Shown: piece after piece, positions 1-10,324 of the stretch | Position numbering within the stretch: the stretch's first letter is position 1 | How the letters are laid out: the number at the start of each line of letters is the position of its first letter | NCBI GenBank assembly: GCA_016584305.1 | Contig: JACEEZ010018862.1 | Location: forward strand, 32,412 to 96,411 | Length of the DNA: 64,000 bases | Direction of reading: 5' to 3' | Origin: Chionoecetes opilio | Lineage: Eukaryota; Arthropoda; Malacostraca; Decapoda; Majidae | Program-made: the position numbers and the translations under genes | Notes under the pieces: generated by a model | The model's input: only the letters and a program-made list of their open reading frames with translations | What the model was told of the DNA's origin: nothing | The model's database searches: none

Positions 1-1595
1 CTGGGTTACAGGCAGTGGATGCCGATCCTCCCATTGACGAAACCGCACCCTCTCTTGACGAAGTCAGAGAGGCTGTAGCAAAGTTGAAGGGTGGAAAGGC
101 AGCTGGTGTTTGTAATATCAGTGCGGAGCTCCTCAAAGCTGGGGGTGAGGCCATGATCCGCGGGTTGCATGCTGTCCTGACTGCCGTGTGGCAATCAGGT
201 ACCATTCCTCCTGACTGGAAAAGGGGGCTGGTCGTCCCTATCTGGAAAGGGAAAGGGGACCGTCAGGACTGCAACAATTACCGCGGTATTACACTGCTCA
301 GCGTACCAGGCAAGGTGCTTGCCCATCTATTGCTGACACGAATTCGCAGTCATCTGGTGAAGCATCAGAGACCTCAGCAGTCTGGGTTCACGCCTGGTAA
401 GTCAACAACGGACCGTATCCTAGCGCTTCGTGTCCTGGTGGAACGCCGACGTGAGTTTCGACAGGGGATGCTTGCAGCCTATGTTGATCTCAAGAAGGCG
501 TTTGACTCAGTGCATCGTGAGTCCCTCTGGGATCTTCTGCGACTTCGAGGGATTCCTGCAAGGACTATTGGTTTGATAACTGGTCTGTATTCTGGGACTG
601 AGAGTGCTGTGAAGTGTGGGGCAGGTGTATCCAGCTTCTTTCCTGTGAATACAGGAGTGAGGCAGGGGTGCGTCCTTGCCCCATCACTTTTCAACGCTTG
701 TATGGACTGGGTATTGGACAAGGTTGTAGATCAAAGTGATTGTGGAGCATCCGTCGGCAACACCAAGATCACTGATCTTGTCTTTGCCGATGATGCAGTA
801 ATCTTTGCTGAGTCGCTGGAGGTCCTGGTGATGGCTCTCGAGGCGCTGCACGAGGAGGCAAAGCCTTTGGGACTTGAGGTCTCCTGGCTCAAGACCAAGG
901 TCCAGGTATTTGGAGACTTACTAGATGAAGCAGTACAGTCTGTTCATGCGTGTGGCGAGGACATTGAGATCTTGGAAAGTTTTACATACCTTGGTAGCGC
1001 AGTCCATAATGACGGCGGGTCACGTCAAGAAGTCTTACGACGGATTGGCATAGCCCACGGTGTTATGGACTCGCTCAGCGGGAGTATTTGGCGTTGTCGG
1101 TACCTGTGCAGGAGGACAAAGATCCGGATCTTCAAGTCGCTTGTGATCCCTGTCTTACTTTATGGTTGTGAGACATGGACACTAAATAGTGACTTGAAGA
1201 GACGAATCAATGCCTTTGGTAATAAGTGCCTTCGCAGAATCATGGGGTATCGCTGGGATGATTACGTGTCAAATCAGCGATTACACCGTGAGACTGAATC
1301 GAGGCCTATTACCTGCATAGTCCGTCAGCGCCAACTTCGGCTATATGGGCATGTGGCACGCTACCCTGAAACCGATCCTTCCCATCGGGTTGTATCTGTA
1401 AGAGACAATCCGGCGTGGAGGAGGCCAAGGGGGCGCCCACAAGGCTCGTGGCTGGGACAAGTTGATGTTTCTTGTCGAGAGCTGCTTGGTATGGGAAAGG
1501 AGCCTGCATGGGAACTCGCGCGTGGTGACCCCCGGGAGTGGCGTCGTAGGGTGGGCGAGGCGACGCGCCCCCCGGCGTATGCCCCCAATGATTGA
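1..1595 (+). CDS. Reverse transcriptase of an RTE-type non-LTR retrotransposon, 5' end outside window
   Basis: A single open frame of over 525 codons runs in from the left edge without a stop, so the true start lies upstream; the first ATG (19) is internal. It would copy the element's RNA into DNA at the nicked target. Readable RT blocks, numbered from base 15, are YRGITLLSVPGK near residue 88, AYVDLKKAFDSV near 155, NTGVRQGCVLAP near 211 and the catalytic FADD near 257. A thumb-like region follows with LLYGCETWTL near 387 and RLYGHVARYP near 443, then a basic Arg/Pro-rich end (RRPRGRPQGSW). This order, the RxGHVxR block and a stop followed directly by a short simple-repeat tail fit RTE elements. 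The endonuclease is not in the window. There are no frameshifts, so this copy looks young. The clade name is an inference; an RT-level call is very safe. Confidence 0.93.
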   Translation, partial: GLQAVDADPPIDETAPSLDEVREAVAKLKGGKAAGVCNISAELLKAGGEAMIRGLHAVLTAVWQSGTIPPDWKRGLVVPIWKGKGDRQDCNNYRGITLLSVPGKVLAHLLLTRIRSHLVKHQRPQQSGFTPGKSTTDRILALRVLVERRREFRQGMLAAYVDLKKAFDSVHRESLWDLLRLRGIPARTIGLITGLYSGTESAVKCGAGVSSFFPVNTGVRQGCVLAPSLFNACMDWVLDKVVDQSDCGASVGNTKITDLVFADDAVIFAESLEVLVMALEALHEEAKPLGLEVSWLKTKVQVFGDLLDEAVQSVHACGEDIEILESFTYLGSAVHNDGGSRQEVLRRIGIAHGVMDSLSGSIWRCRYLCRRTKIRIFKSLVIPVLLYGCETWTLNSDLKRRINAFGNKCLRRIMGYRWDDYVSNQRLHRETESRPITCIVRQRQLRLYGHVARYPETDPSHRVVSVRDNPAWRRPRGRPQGSWLGQVDVSCRELLGMGKEPAWELARGDPREWRRRVGEATRPPAYAPND

Positions 1596-1601
1596 TTGAT
1601 C
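1587..1601 (+). repeat. Short GATT-type tail at the 3' end of the RTE element
   Basis: The stop codon lies within a short run of ATTG/GATT units (AATGATTGATTGATC). RTE elements typically end in a few tandem 3-5 bp units directly after the ORF, which fits this as the 3' terminus. The left arm of an inverted repeat begins at the next base. Confidence 0.6.
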
Positions 1602-2073
1602 ATAAGAATTGTGGGTTTATACGTACAAGCATGAAATTTGGCACAGTCATAGATAATAGTGGTTTACTTAAAATAAATATGTACTTACCTGTCAACTAGT
1701 TAATTTGGTCCTGTAATTTCACTGAAACATTGACTCCTGAACGCGAAGGTTCCGAAATTTGATGAGTCAGCACTTATTACGCTCCCTGCTGGGTTAATTG
1801 ACATTGCTGGCAACACAAATGCCAATTATGGTCATTTGGAGAATACAATTATGGCATATATGTGTATCTAGAGTCATTTCATTAGAACATAAAGAAGCAT
1901 TTGTGTCGTCCGGTTAAAAGTAATCGCGGTCAAAACGGTCATTTTGTAAAATGGCCGCCACGGCTACCATAGGACATTTTCGCGGTGGGTCCATATCTGG
2001 AATTATTCATTAGATTATTATCTATGACTGTGCCACATTTCATGCTTGTACGTCTAAACCCACAATTCTTATG
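1601..2073. mobile_element. Inverted-repeat element (57-bp arms), MITE-like
   Basis: Bases 1601-1657 and 2017-2073 are reverse complements over 57 bp with about two mismatches; the arms begin CATAAGAATTGTGGGTTTA. The 359-bp centre has no coding signal. The element sits exactly between the RTE tail and the viral polymerase fragment. It could be a MITE or the ends of a larger element. No target-site duplication was found because the RTE tail abuts its left end. Confidence 0.65.
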
Positions 2074-2095
2074 ATGGATACACCTATCTTCCTGA

Positions 2096-3880
2096 CTACA
2101 TTGTATGTAGGCCATACCATACTCTTGAACCCGGTACTGGTAACCCATCCCTGCCCTGTTCTGGAATCCCGGTTGAATCATGGAAAACCAGTACATTTCG
2201 AGTAGAATAACATGGGCCATAGAGTAAAGTGGTGTACATCCGGGTTGTCCATTTCTCTAGCCCTTGCCTCTGATACTGACACCACTTTGAAAATTGCCTC
2301 TGATACTGACACCACTTTGAAAAATCAAGACTAATTTTTGCGCTGTTGACATCAGATAACTTTTCCAATAGGTATTTTAACAGTGCGTCTCCTGACAAGA
2401 TCATGGACGTAAGTGGTACATAACTCAAAATATACTTAGTGTTTTCTTCAAGAAGAACCTGATACTGTCTACTCTCCATAGTCTAGTTGGTGAACCATCT
2501 CCCCTTGTTCTTCTTTAGTTCTCTCTCCTTGAGGCACATAACAGCCATCCTGGCATTTGGTTTAGCCCCGCTAATGAACTCTAATGCATCTTGAAATACG
2601 GACACTTCTCTCTTTATGTGCTCAATTAGAAGTCTTCTGTTCTTAACAGGGCCAGGCTTACACCCTTTCTTATATTTCACACCGTGGTATCTGATGTCAT
2701 ATTCTCTTGGCCAAGACCAACCGATATTGCTTTGTCCGACAACACATCCAATTCATCAACTATATAATTCAGGTCAAAGCTCTTGTCTAGGTGTATGTGA
2801 TCAAATTCTTCAAGAGGCCATGGGTTCCACCGGTCCTCTTGCCAGGTGTTTGAGTCTATGCTCAGTTGGATGACACCACTCAAGGGACCTATCACCATCA
2901 ACTTAGGCCATTCCTGATGTCTGGCAAGGTATGTCTTGCAGAAGACTCTGCGAAAGAACCTTAGGGCATCATTTCCTGCCTCCCTGTCAGGGTTATATAC
3001 AGATGATTTTGACGTGATGTAGTCAATTGATTCCTGAATATAAATAACAGGATAGGTAAAGCATTTTGACATGCCATCAAGTTGAAGCCTGGTCATCCGA
3101 TCGTCAACCGTTGAGGGTACCTTAGTCATCAAAGCCTTAAGAGAACATTCAGGAAGAGATTCTATGGTCGTCCTGTAGAGTGAATTATCATAACCCATCT
3201 CTTCTATAAGGATGGCTCCAACGGCGGCTGGGTGAAGAGATGCCAAAACATCATACACCTCTTCTCCCAGAAGTACAGTGGACTCGATCCCGTCAACTAT
3301 AAACTGTTATACATGGCATGCATTGGGAGGTGTTTCTTCCGTGTCCTTGAGGTAAGCAAAAACTAGTGCGTCGAACAATCCAATTATTGAGTCTTGGAAT
3401 GATACTAGCCATAGCATAAGCCAAGTCATATAGATGACCCCGGATGAGCTTGAGCATACACACATGTCACCAAAGAAATGGAATATCATTCCATATGATC
3501 CTAATACCTTTGTGACATCCTTACTAGTTGTATTTGCTAGTCCATGAACAAGTTTATCAATGACATATCTGATTGCATACGGGCAATTCACACTGTGATG
3601 TGTGAATTCAAATGTTACTTTTCAGTAACTGACTGGTTAAGAGTTGAGAACCCTAAGTTCATAATGCAATTTGCCCAATCTAAGGCAGACAAGTTGAGGG
3701 CCTTTTCTGCTGCTCCAAGGACACTTTGGTCGAGCTGTCTGGAGTGTCTATGTTTCTTCCACATGTGAATATATAAGTAGGATGCGTAATTCCTAGAGGT
3801 TTTAGAGGCGGATCCATCTTGTGGCAGTCCATGCTTCTCAAAGAACGTCTTAACCTCGTCAACACTCTCACCAGCCTCCC
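2096..3880 (-). pseudogene. Endogenous viral element: L polymerase fragment of a non-segmented negative-strand RNA virus
   Basis: Read right to left on the minus strand, this gives a broken stretch of several hundred residues from the RNA-dependent RNA polymerase region of a mononegavirus-type L protein. Visible landmarks are LSDKA in the segment 3258-2677, KERELK in the segment 2680-2483, and a DFSKW-type motif just after a stop, in the segment 2479-2096. These occur in the order and spacing known for the block before and at RdRp pre-motif and motif A of L proteins. The reading frame is broken by a frameshift near 3607, a stop near 3304, a stop plus frame change near 2677 and a stop near 2480, and it ends before the GDN catalytic motif. 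It therefore cannot make a working polymerase. Which arthropod virus family it came from cannot be told by eye. A host gene is unlikely given these motifs. Confidence 0.75.
2264..2323. repeat. Two tandem copies of a 30-bp unit inside the viral fragment
   Basis: Bases 2264-2293 and 2294-2323 are identical. Thirty bp is ten codons, so the duplication keeps the frame and doubles the segment around the SKWCQYQRQ motif. It is a local duplication after or during integration. Confidence 0.9.
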
Positions 3881-3892
3881 AGGACTCTAGGT

Positions 3893-4256
3893 AGGGTCAA
3901 AGCCATATAAACAGGTCTGCCAAGGGGGCGGAGCTGAGTTGATTCCGTGACGTCACCGCGAGTCTCTCCTCCCACTGTCTTCCCTACTCAGGCTCTTTAG
4001 CCCTGTCCCGCTCGCCTATTCCTCCAGCTCTGTGCAGACGCATGGCTGTAACTCCATAACTAAATATAGGATTTTCTCGAAAATACCCTCATTGTGATTC
4101 CCACATAAAGTTACTCAATTTTCGTCACATGAATTTGCCCTTACGTAAGCGTAACCTAACTTGACGTGTTCAAGAGTAAACTCGACATACTGTTCCAGAA
4201 TACGGGAATATGCGTCCTGCTCCTTGTCCTCTTGCTCTCATATATTTTTCATATAT
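3893..4256 (-). repeat. Dispersed repeat carrying a CRE/TATA-like module (first copy)
   Basis: The reverse complement of 3893-4256 matches 30760-30985 followed by 31788-31920, where a MITE splits the second copy. Shared landmarks are AGCAAGAGGACAAGGAGC, GGGAATCACAA, TGACGTCACGGAATCAAC and CTTGGCAGACCTGT followed by a TATA-like TTTATATGG. A palindromic CRE followed about 50 bp later by an AT-rich box looks promoter-like. The function is not known. Confidence 0.75.
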
Positions 4257-4283
4257 TTACATCCGAAGACATCACAGTGTGAA

Positions 4284-5033
4284 TGTTACCCTTTTTAGTA
4301 AGGTTATTTTACAGGAAACGGAATCACACCATGTAGATACAGGTTACTGACCTGTAAGGGGTGATTGCCTGATGATGCCCTCTTGAAAGGCAGGTAACTT
4401 TGTTCGTTGCCCAGAGGTACACATCAATGAAGTGGTATAAGGTGGTATTAGGCTAATCGTGGTCGAGCGGTTCTTTAAGTAATTTATAAGTATTTTTTTA
4501 GTGCCAAAGGATTCGAGTAAGACAATATACTATTAACAATATATAATAATATATATATGTACACTTGTGAAGTTTATACAATAATAATGTCACGGGGTTC
4601 TTTAGGTAACGGCCTTTGAAACTAATGTCTAATAGACAGGGCCTGAACAACTATTTACGTGACAATGTACTCTCACACCCTCAGGTGTGTAGAGTACACA
4701 CAGACCCTCTTGAAGGTGTCTTGTATCGGAGCGCCAGGTATCGCGTCTCCCCTTGTTCTGCTGCTCTCCGCTTCGTCGGCAGCCTATAAGGAGATTGACC
4801 GGAACTTCCAAGATTCCGGTTTCCCATGGCCTGTTGCGCGTGGACAGGCTCGCGTGGTGAGTCAGCATCAGCATCCTTGCTCAACACGCTGACACAACTC
4901 ACACCATGCTGGTTTGTGCATTTCATCAAAAGGTGTTGCTGATACAGGCAGACACACAGACACACACACATCCTGCTGTTGGGATATACTAACATTTCAC
5001 ACATACATATAATATCTAACCAGTACCCTAATA
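4284..5033. repeat. Left terminal direct repeat
   Basis: Near-identical to 7504-8251. The short open frames inside it occur in both copies and have no recognisable motif; I do not regard them as genes. Confidence 0.85.
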
Positions 5034-5474
5034 TCGCTCGGTCACCTACTCCATTGCGTCCCCGCGATGGTATAAAGACATGTATACCTAACTTTGTTAC
5101 ATCATTGTGTACTAAAGATTCTCAGTGTTGCCAACACTCCTTAAAAAATACCTATACAAGTTGAGGGCTTTCATGACAACATAGCTAAGAGGAATCCCAC
5201 TAAATGTTTGATATAACAGGAGTAATGATATAAGGACAATGCATTTAAGGTCATCAATAAACTGGTAGAGTACTTTACAACAGAATCTAAACATGAGTTA
5301 TTAGAATAAAAATGAACTCAAAGTCTGTTAGTAATGTGTTAATATCCCTGCAAATATTAAGAAGTGCGTTACCAAAACTCTACCACGTAGTCACTTAATA
5401 ACACTTGAAGTGTGGAGTGAAGATAAAACACAGCAGGGCCTTGAGGACGTGAGTAATCGCACTGGCAGTTTTAT

Positions 5475-6055
5475 TCATTTCATTCATTTATTATTTATAT
5501 TTTAAGACCTGCTTCTCTAAACTTGAGGAGTAGATACGGCTTGTAAGCTAATAAAATCTGACTCCGGGTCGGTACTAAAATTTTTCACAACATTAAGATA
5601 TGCATATATGTATATTATGTGCATACCACATAAAAAGTGATAGGAGCTGATTTCAGCTCAAATAGTATTATAAATCAATAAAAATGTGCGCTGGGAGTGC
5701 CCAATGGCAGTAACCTCCCTTGACATTGGCATTTGCTGCTTTTAAGAGTTTATTAAATTTATTTATTTATTTTATTTCGTTATTTAGAGACCTATTATTT
5801 TGAATTTACGGAGTACGGCTTCTCAGCTAATAAAAATGTAGACTCCGGGTCAGTAACATATATTATCATGTTAAGATATGCATTTTATTTATATTATTTT
5901 ATTGCATATCAGAGTCATTTATTTTTTTAATCATTCTCTGAGAAGTGATAAGAGCTGCCTTCAGCTAGAATAGTATTCTAAGCAATAAAAATGTGCATAA
6001 GGAGTGCCAATGGCAGTAATCTCCTTTGACAAGGGCGCCTGTGGCACCTGGATGC
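5475..6055. repeat. Diverged tandem pair of ~280-bp units inside the LTR-like element
   Basis: Unit 1 (about 5475-5745) and unit 2 (about 5760-6055) share an ordered set of words: TACGGCTT, AGCTAATAAAA, GACTCCGGGTC, TTAAGATATGCAT, AGTGATA(A/G)GAGCTG, AATAAAAATGTGC and CCAATGGCAGTAA. The divergence is far greater than between the terminal repeats, so this duplication is older than the insertion. The rest of the interior (6056-7503) shows nothing recognisable. Confidence 0.75.
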
Positions 6056-7503
6056 TAAATCATTAATAGTTTTTGTGTTATAATATCCTTACATAGACAA
6101 AAATATATTCCCTGGCAGAGAAACTTGGGCATAATAGCACCAGTGGCCTGAGGGAAGAGTCCACGGCAGGGGTAAAAAAGTAACTACCTGCGACGGATGT
6201 GTTAGAATTAGACGGTTAGTACAGAGGAGATAAACTGAGTTACAGTAGGGGTATTATAACTGTTACCACCGGAGGTACTCGGTGATTACATTCATCCCTC
6301 AATTCAAGAGGTAATTCCTCAAACATAGGTTAACTTCCCTGTACTGTCATTACCTGATTCCTCAGAGGCTAGGAGTACATGTGCTATACTATACATTCTA
6401 GCAATAATGCACTCACTTTCTAACTTTGTTTAAGAGTCAATAGATTCATGAGTAAAACTTTAATTAAATTAATTATTATCTCCCATCTCCTGGCTTTTAA
6501 GGCAATTCAAGAAGGAGAATTGAATATATATTACATATAGGGAAGCTAACAAATTATTAAGAATTACAAGAAATTATGAAATATTAGCGGTAAGCATATT
6601 TAAAACATCTATAGAAAAATAACGGACAAATTAATTACTTGAAATTCCTTCACATGGCTATTTAAGCATAAACAAATGTGAAAATATTTATCTCACCACT
6701 AAGTGTTATTTGTGTAATCAAGTGGCGTATTTAAAATACGTATCATGTAGTGTCAGCTACGATGTTGTACTCACTAATATAGTGTAGAGTCAGCAAGGCA
6801 AGTCCATCCGTACAGCTGAATTAGGGGTGTTTCCTCCAAGGGCAGTGTCTCAGCAGAGAGGCGTGTTGTGTTGACGGGCTGTCGCGCTGGCTGGCCGGGG
6901 CGTTGACTGGGAGGGTGTTGAGTTGTGGAAGTATTGGAGATTTACGAGTTGGCTTGCTGTCCCTCGCGTCCTGTCTTCATTATAACAACTCAAATCTTGT
7001 CCTTTTGTCCGTGCCATGATAAAAAGCCTTGTAACGTCTTTGTCCTCGTCCTCGTCCTCTTGAAAAAAAACCTGTAGTCCTAGAGCAATTGATGCAGGAG
7101 AATCTTGTCCTTCTGTCTCTATATACAGAACAGTTATTATTTGTTGTGGATGGAGCAGTGACTGATACAAGGGCAAGAGGAAGTGCTTACTCGCGACCGC
7201 GAGGTCATGTTTGTTTGACACAGCATGAGCAATCTACTCACTCTCTTAACCTCTCGCTTGTCTCTCAAGCTTCCTTTGTTTACTTATTCACTTGCTCATT
7301 GTATTTTCCACTATCTTCACGTGTATTAATTAGTATGTACTCGTTCAGTTATTAATTTAAGGCACGTAACTTATATTACAATTTAATGTTGCCACATACC
7401 ACCGTTGTCGTCTTTTTATGTTACGACATTACCATTATGTATTGCAACGCATCACTATGCTGTGATGTAATGTTGTCACATTCCACCGCTGTGTCACCAA
7501 TTA

Positions 7504-8251
7504 TGTTACCCTTTTTAGTAAGGTTATTTTACAGGTAACGGGATCACACCATGTAGATACAGGTTACTGACCTGTAAGGGTGATTGCCTGATGATGCCCT
7601 CTTGAAAGGCAGGTAACTTTGTTCGTTGTCCAGAGGTACACATCAATGAAGTGGTATAAGGTGGTATTGGGCTAATCGTGGTCGAGCGGTTCTTTAAGTA
7701 ATTTATAAGTATGTTTTAGTGCCAAAGGATTCGAGTAAGACAATATACTATTAACAATATATAATAATATATATATGTACACTTGTGAAGTTTATACAAT
7801 AATAATGTCACGGGGTTCTTTAGGTAACGGCCTTTGAAACTAATGTCTAATAGACAGGGCCTGAACAACTATTTACGTGACAATGTACTCTCACACCCTC
7901 AGGTGTGTAGAGTACACACAGACCCTCTTGAAGGTGTCTTGTATCGGAGCGCCAGGTATCGCGTCTCCCCTTGTTCTGCTGCTCTCCGCTTCGTCGGCAG
8001 CCTATAAGGAGATTGACCGGAACTTCCAAGATTCCGGTTTCCCATGGCCTGTGGCGCGTGGACAGGCTCGCGTAGTGAGTCAGCATCAGCATCCTTGCTC
8101 AACACGCTGACACAACTCACACCATGCTGGTTTGTGCATTTCATCAAAAGGTGTTGCTGATACAGGCAGACACACAGACACACACACATCCTGCTGTTGG
8201 GATATACTAACATTTCACACATACATATAATATCTAACCAGTACCCTAATA
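7504..8251. repeat. Right terminal direct repeat
   Basis: Partner of 4284-5033 and followed by the TGAA target word. Confidence 0.85.
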
Positions 8252-8255
8252 TGAA

Positions 8256-9060
8256 GGCATGGCCGCATGGTTAAGGAGCGACCATCTGTTACAGCCGAGG
8301 GGGACGGAGGCGGGACGAGGTTGCATGTCAGGTAGGAATGGAACTTTGCTTGTCCCAGCGGCACAAGCAAAGGGTCGTCCCCAGCTTGTGTGCTAGCTAG
8401 AACTCTCTCTTTCTCTCTCTCTCATGAGTACACAATACTGATCACATTCTCACGAATCTAATGCTATGCTCTTGAAGGTAAGACACTTCAGTCATGCAGT
8501 GTGTGTCAGAGTGTGTAGAGCCGTGACGTGACGTAGGGAGTCTGACGTCCCACCAGGGCCACCACACAGACCTTCAGTCAGACGACTGAGTGATTTCAAA
8601 CGCGGAGAAGCTGCCTGAGGGAAGATAACACTCAAAGCAAAAGTGCTTATAATTCATTATCAGATAAAGTCGTCATTATTAGGCCACTTATACATGATTT
8701 TGAACAAAAGAACTTAACTGCAGTCATCATTTCATTGAAGTACGAAGCTGACCAAGCTTTTTACACACAAACAACGCCTCTAATTTCAAATGTTTCTCAT
8801 TCATCACCACCACTACGTACTTTATTCGGTGATGGATGGATGGATTAGATGCAAGACTTTTTTTCTTTCGTACTCCAAAAATATTTGTAATACTTTAGCT
8901 AACCATTAGATGCTGTACGATACATGATGATACATACCGAATGGCAGCTCCTGCCTACTCTAGACTCGCGGTGACGTCATGACGCGAGAGAATGAATTTC
9001 AGGTCGGACTTTGGCAGACTTGTTTATATGGCTTTGGGTAGGATCAAGGTAAAGAGACAG
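8256..9060. repeat. Copy A of a ~0.8-kb dispersed repeat with CT core and CRE/TATA-like module
   Basis: In order it holds a tRNA-like head (GCATGGCCGCATGGTTAAGG at 8257), a CT-rich core near 8405, GAGTACACAATACTGATCA, an AT-rich body 8585-8935, and a module with TGACGTCATGACG (8972) followed by TTTATATGG. The reverse complement matches 23190-27310 (copy B) once two hAT insertions are removed. The head recurs in reverse at 28378-28470 and a partial copy lies at 9262-9490. Confidence 0.8.
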
Positions 9061-9261
9061 AAGGTAAACGGGCGCCTCCCTTTTGCCGCGCTGGGGGAAG
9101 TGACGTCAATAAGAATTAAGAAGGCGAGGAGGAGGGTGAGAGTGAAAGAGAAGATGGAGGAGGAGGAGGAGGAGGAATAGGAGGTAGGGGAAGGGATAGG
9201 AGGAGGAGAAGGTAAGGGAAGGGAGGAAGTATGAACATAAGAACTAGAACATAAGAAAATA

Positions 9262-9361
9262 AGGCATGGCCTTGCATGTCAGGTGGGAAATGAACTTGCT
9301 TGTCCCGCTAAGCGGCAACAGCGGCACAAACAAAGGGTCTCGTCCCAGCTTGTGTGCTAGC

Positions 9362-9397
<36 letters not shown>

Positions 9398-9404
9398 CCT
9401 CTCG

Positions 9405-9469
<65 letters not shown>

Positions 9470-9490
9470 AGTACACAATACTGATCAAAG
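9262..9490 (+). repeat. Partial copy of the same dispersed repeat with an expanded CT array
   Basis: TGCATGTCAGGTGGGAA, GCTTGTGTGCTAGCTAGAAC and GAGTACACAATACTGATCA match copy A in order. The CT array between the last two is expanded to about 100 bp (9368-9468). An AT array follows at 9518-9594. Confidence 0.75.
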
Positions 9491-9541
9491 GTAAAGAATA
9501 TGGGTGGCTTACGGGATGAGATATATATATATATAGATATA

Positions 9542-9599
<58 letters not shown>

Positions 9600-9671
9600 G
9601 GTGGGAGGTGTCAGGCGTGTCAGGTGTCGGGTCGGCGGGGAGGCCTGAGTGAGGCCATACAATATTTGAAC

Positions 9672-9860
9672 GGTGGCGCCGTTGGCGCGATACCCATTGA
9701 CGTCATGCGCAGAAAGGACTGATTTTGCCTCGACGCCCAGGGGAGGTGACGTTACCTTCTGTCTCTTTATCTTGGGTAGGATAGCCTCAGGGCAGACGTC
9801 ACTCTCGTCTCTCGCCTGTACACGCTCTCTTGGAGGAGGTGATGGTGGGGGTCAAACAGT
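9672..9860 (-). repeat. Diverged CRE-containing repeat fragment
   Basis: TGACGTCATGCGC (9698) and, in reverse, a stretch matching 9040-9075 (AAAGAGACAGAAGGTAA) tie this to the CRE module of copy A. There is no coding signal. Confidence 0.5.
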
Positions 9861-10324
9861 GCCATGATTTTTAGTTTTCTTAAATTGCATAACCTAAAGA
9901 GCTGGCCTTGGTGTGGGATTGCTTCTTGGTTGATTTGTCAGTTGTTGGTGTGAATGCTTCAACAAGTCGGTTTTTATTAGTTGAATTAAACCATAAACTT
10001 AAGATACAAGGGAAAACATGGAGATGATCACCGCAATTAGCGCTCAGGAACCGGTCCCATTCCTCCATCCACTGCAGTATTTCGATTCTATACGAGAATA
10101 TTGCTGCTTCGGGGATCTCTAGGAACCCAGCTATGTCATAAAGAATAATTGGACTCGTGATACCCAGGGAGAAGGGATCCTGCCATCTCTGAGACGATTT
10201 GAAGTCGAGGCCCAGTATCATGCCCCATAATTAGGTTCATAGTCAATGAAGCAAGATCATTGGCTGTAAACCCAGTCACTGATCCTTTACAAGTTTACAT
10301 GTACCTAAGGAAAGGGCAACTCAT

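Larger units (their letters stand above)
4284..8251. mobile_element. Non-coding element with 750-bp terminal direct repeats (LARD-like LTR element)
   Basis: Two direct repeats, 4284-5033 and 7504-8251, differ at only about nine places, mostly single bases and small indels, so the pair is roughly 98-99% identical. Both begin TGTTACCC and end CCCTAATA. The 4-bp word TGAA occurs directly before the left repeat (4280-4283) and directly after the right one (8252-8255), as expected for a target-site duplication. The 2.5-kb interior has no gag or pol frame and no convincing tRNA primer site or polypurine tract. This fits a non-autonomous LTR derivative. The ends are TG...TA rather than TG...CA, so a segmental duplication remains possible. 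Confidence 0.65.

Noticed and set aside
4629..5004. Open frames of 77-107 codons present in both 750-bp repeats
   Set aside because: They are conserved only because the repeats are nearly identical; there is no domain, and frames overlap on both strands.
8256..8330. Possible tRNA gene (GCATGGCCGCATGGTTAAGG)
   Set aside because: It has a box A-like start but no box B and no acceptor stem, and it is repeated with dispersed-repeat flanks.
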